Notes under the pieces: generated by a model
What the model was told of the DNA's origin: nothing
Seen by the model: the letters and a program-made list of their open reading frames with translations, nothing else
Database searches by the model: none
Translations under genes and position numbers: made by a program
Assembly: GCA_027625355.1 (NCBI GenBank)
Contig: JAQBWI010000045.1
Span: 1-7,593, forward strand
Source of the DNA: Pseudomonadota bacterium
Lineage (GTDB): Bacteria > Pseudomonadota > Alphaproteobacteria > HIMB59 > GCA-002718135
Length of the DNA: 7,593 bases
Direction: 5' to 3'
Part shown: positions 6,483-7,593 of the stretch, one piece after another
Numbering within the stretch: position 1 is the stretch's first letter
How the letters are laid out: the number at the start of each line of letters is the position of its first letter

Positions 6483-6516
6483 AACAAATCTGCCCTGCCA
6501 TAAAGGCAGATTTGTT
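6483..6516 (-). promoter_or_regulatory. 12-bp stem-loop between binding-protein and ATPase genes
   Basis: AACAAATCTGCC (6483-6494) is exactly complementary to GGCAGATTTGTT (6505-6516), giving a perfect 12-bp stem with a 10-base loop. CTGCC is repeated in tandem (6490-6499), so a shorter 5-bp hairpin with an ATAAA loop can compete for the same GGCAG. In the operon's direction no U-tract follows; the ATPase ATG comes 11 bases after the stem. Such structures downstream of binding-protein genes are known to raise binding protein over the other subunits by protecting upstream mRNA or slowing read-through. That role is inferred here. Confidence 0.7.
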
Positions 6517-6528
6517 GTGAATGTTTAA

Positions 6529-7509
6529 TTATCTAATTTGTTGAGCTGCTAATGGAGCTACTGCATCAATGTTTGCTTTTGTAACAAACGCTGCACCAGT
6601 ATCCATTGCAAGACCAGCCATGCCAAATTTTGTAGAGAGATAAAGCTGTACAATTGGCATATACCCTTGAATAAATGGTTGTTGATCAATTACGATGTCA
6701 ATGTATCCAGAATTAATTCCATCAACAATTGGCGCTGATAAATCAAAACCTGCTCCACAAACCTCTTCAGATCCATGTCCAGCAGCTTTCATATAAGTTG
6801 GAAGACTTGCTGTTAAACCACCATGGTCTGTAATAGCCATTTTAATGTCAGGGTTAGCCGCATACGTAGCAACATACATTGGTGTGCCTTGAGCAGCATC
6901 AGAGTTAACATTATCAGGAATTTCTTGATACACAACTTCAACGCCCATTTCTTCAACACCAGCTATAGCGCCTTTAGTTCTTTCACCTCTGTTTGGCATA
7001 CTAGCAAGACCCCAAATGAAAGCTTTATCGCCGGCTGATAAACCGCATACCTCAACAGCCTTTTTACCAAGATTAAAACCAGCAGCAAAAAGATCAGCAC
7101 CTGCATAACCAAATCCAGTAGTTTTAAGCTCAGCTTCTAAATCAGGAAGAGGGGTGTTCATAGTAGTGATTACTATTCCCATTTCTCTTGCTTCGTTAAT
7201 TATAGGTCTCATTGCAGCATCACCAGGAAAGCCATAAATAGCAATTCCGTCTGGTTGAAGAGCAACAGCTTCTTTAAACTGTTTAATCATGATTTCTGAA
7301 TTCCACTGAGACCAGTAATAATCAACATCACAACCAGTGTGTTCTGCAGCTGCTACTGCACCGTTGTAAACAATAGTTCCAAATGGCCCACCTTCTGGCC
7401 CACCTGGAAAAAAGATAAATTTCTTATCACAACTGTAGTCATTTTTAGCTATTGCTGAAGTTGATGCAAAAGCAAAAAATAAAGCTACTAAAGCTAAAAT
7501 TTTTTTCAT
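6529..7509 (-). CDS. Periplasmic substrate-binding protein of a CUT2-type ABC importer (Peripla_BP_4-like)
   Basis: Soluble periplasmic receptor that delivers solute to the permease encoded downstream. The 326-residue precursor has a Sec signal peptide: Lys2-Lys3, hydrophobic 4-15, and cleavage after Ala-Ile-Ala21. It has no lipobox. The rest fits the two-lobe ribose-binding-protein fold: a first strand and Gly/Pro-rich ligand loop FIFFPGGPEGGPFG (31-44), QPDGIAIYGFPGDA (85-98), GYAGADLFAAGFNLGKKA (134-151), and hinge-proximal strands near ITDHGG (226-231) and GAGFDLSAPIVDGINSG (252-268). The mature protein has four cysteines (27, 60, 155, 251), possibly two disulfides. A good GGAGG lies four bases before the ATG. 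It is first in the operon and much richer in G/C than dsbD (26 of 60 at 6961-7020), in keeping with high expression. The ligand cannot be named from sequence alone. Confidence 0.95.
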   Translation of the reverse strand: MKKILALVALFFAFASTSAIAKNDYSCDKKFIFFPGGPEGGPFGTIVYNGAVAAAEHTGCDVDYYWSQWNSEIMIKQFKEAVALQPDGIAIYGFPGDAAMRPIINEAREMGIVITTMNTPLPDLEAELKTTGFGYAGADLFAAGFNLGKKAVEVCGLSAGDKAFIWGLASMPNRGERTKGAIAGVEEMGVEVVYQEIPDNVNSDAAQGTPMYVATYAANPDIKMAITDHGGLTASLPTYMKAAGHGSEEVCGAGFDLSAPIVDGINSGYIDIVIDQQPFIQGYMPIVQLYLSTKFGMAGLAMDTGAAFVTKANIDAVAPLAAQQIR

Positions 7510-7513
7510 TTTT

Positions 7514-7518
7514 CCTCC
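7514..7518 (-). promoter_or_regulatory. Ribosome binding site of the binding-protein gene
   Basis: GGAGG on the minus strand, four bases before the ATG. It is the strongest site of the operon and confirms the start. Confidence 0.65.
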
Positions 7519-7543
7519 ATATTATTAATTATTTGTTTAAAAA

Positions 7544-7549
7544 ATTATA
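7544..7549 (-). promoter_or_regulatory. Candidate -10 box of the ABC importer operon
   Basis: An exact TATAAT on the minus strand, 34 bases before the binding-protein ATG. No good -35 element is found at 16-18 bases upstream (only T-rich sequence), and the surroundings are so AT-rich that chance is a fair explanation. The remaining bases to the window end (7550-7593) hold no gene I can support. Confidence 0.25.
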
Positions 7550-7593
7550 TTATTTACATCATAACCAAAAATATACTAATATCCATAAAATTT

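Noticed and set aside
6823..7038. 71-codon plus-strand ORF inside the binding-protein gene
   Set aside because: It is antisense to conserved coding sequence and its translation has no family features.
7550..7593. Short minus-strand reading frame starting at an ATG near the window edge
   Set aside because: It reaches a stop after about ten codons and has no ribosome binding site. It is most likely intergenic.
1..7593. Search for CRISPR arrays, tRNA/rRNA genes, insertion sequences, phage or defence genes
   Set aside because: No regularly spaced repeats, cloverleaf, transposase-like or nuclease-like product was seen, and coding genes fill almost the entire window.

Overview
The window is a compact, AT-rich bacterial chromosome segment of ordinary metabolic genes. 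I see no phage, transposon, CRISPR or RNA gene. Low GC, very short intergenic gaps, gene starts that abut or overlap, an alphaproteobacterial-style YqgE ending in Gly-Arg-Ala, and two nutrient-uptake systems together suggest a streamlined, probably marine alphaproteobacterium (SAR11- or HIMB59/AEGEAN-169-like). This placement is inference; no rRNA or marker gene is present to fix it.

Layout. (1) 45-1331, plus strand: an Amt-family ammonium channel with complete pore residues. It is followed by a 12-bp stem-loop and then a possible 63-residue lysine-rich small protein (1393-1584) with a perfect Shine-Dalgarno. (2) 1585-2136, minus strand: YqgE/AlgH-family protein. It diverges across a 66-69 bp gap from (3) 2206-4257, plus strand: a DsbD/ScsB-type transmembrane thiol reductase, which overlaps by 8 bases (4) 4250-4720: a Prx5-like peroxiredoxin. 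(5) 7509-4726, minus strand: a three-gene ABC importer of the CUT2/ribose-type family, in the order binding protein, ATPase, permease. A 12-bp stem-loop lies between the binding-protein and ATPase genes.

How the parts relate. The Amt protein and the ABC importer are two independent uptake systems, for ammonium and for an unidentified sugar-like solute. The yqgE-dsbD-peroxiredoxin block looks like a redox-maintenance cluster: the membrane reductase exports cytoplasmic electrons to the envelope, and the peroxiredoxin, which lacks a signal peptide, detoxifies peroxides in the cytoplasm. The most notable non-coding signals are two 12-bp stem-loops placed alike, each just after a transporter gene and just before the next start codon with no U-tract, and start regions around yqgE/dsbD that look leaderless. 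No wholly new system is evident; the best candidate for something undescribed is the small basic ORF behind amt.
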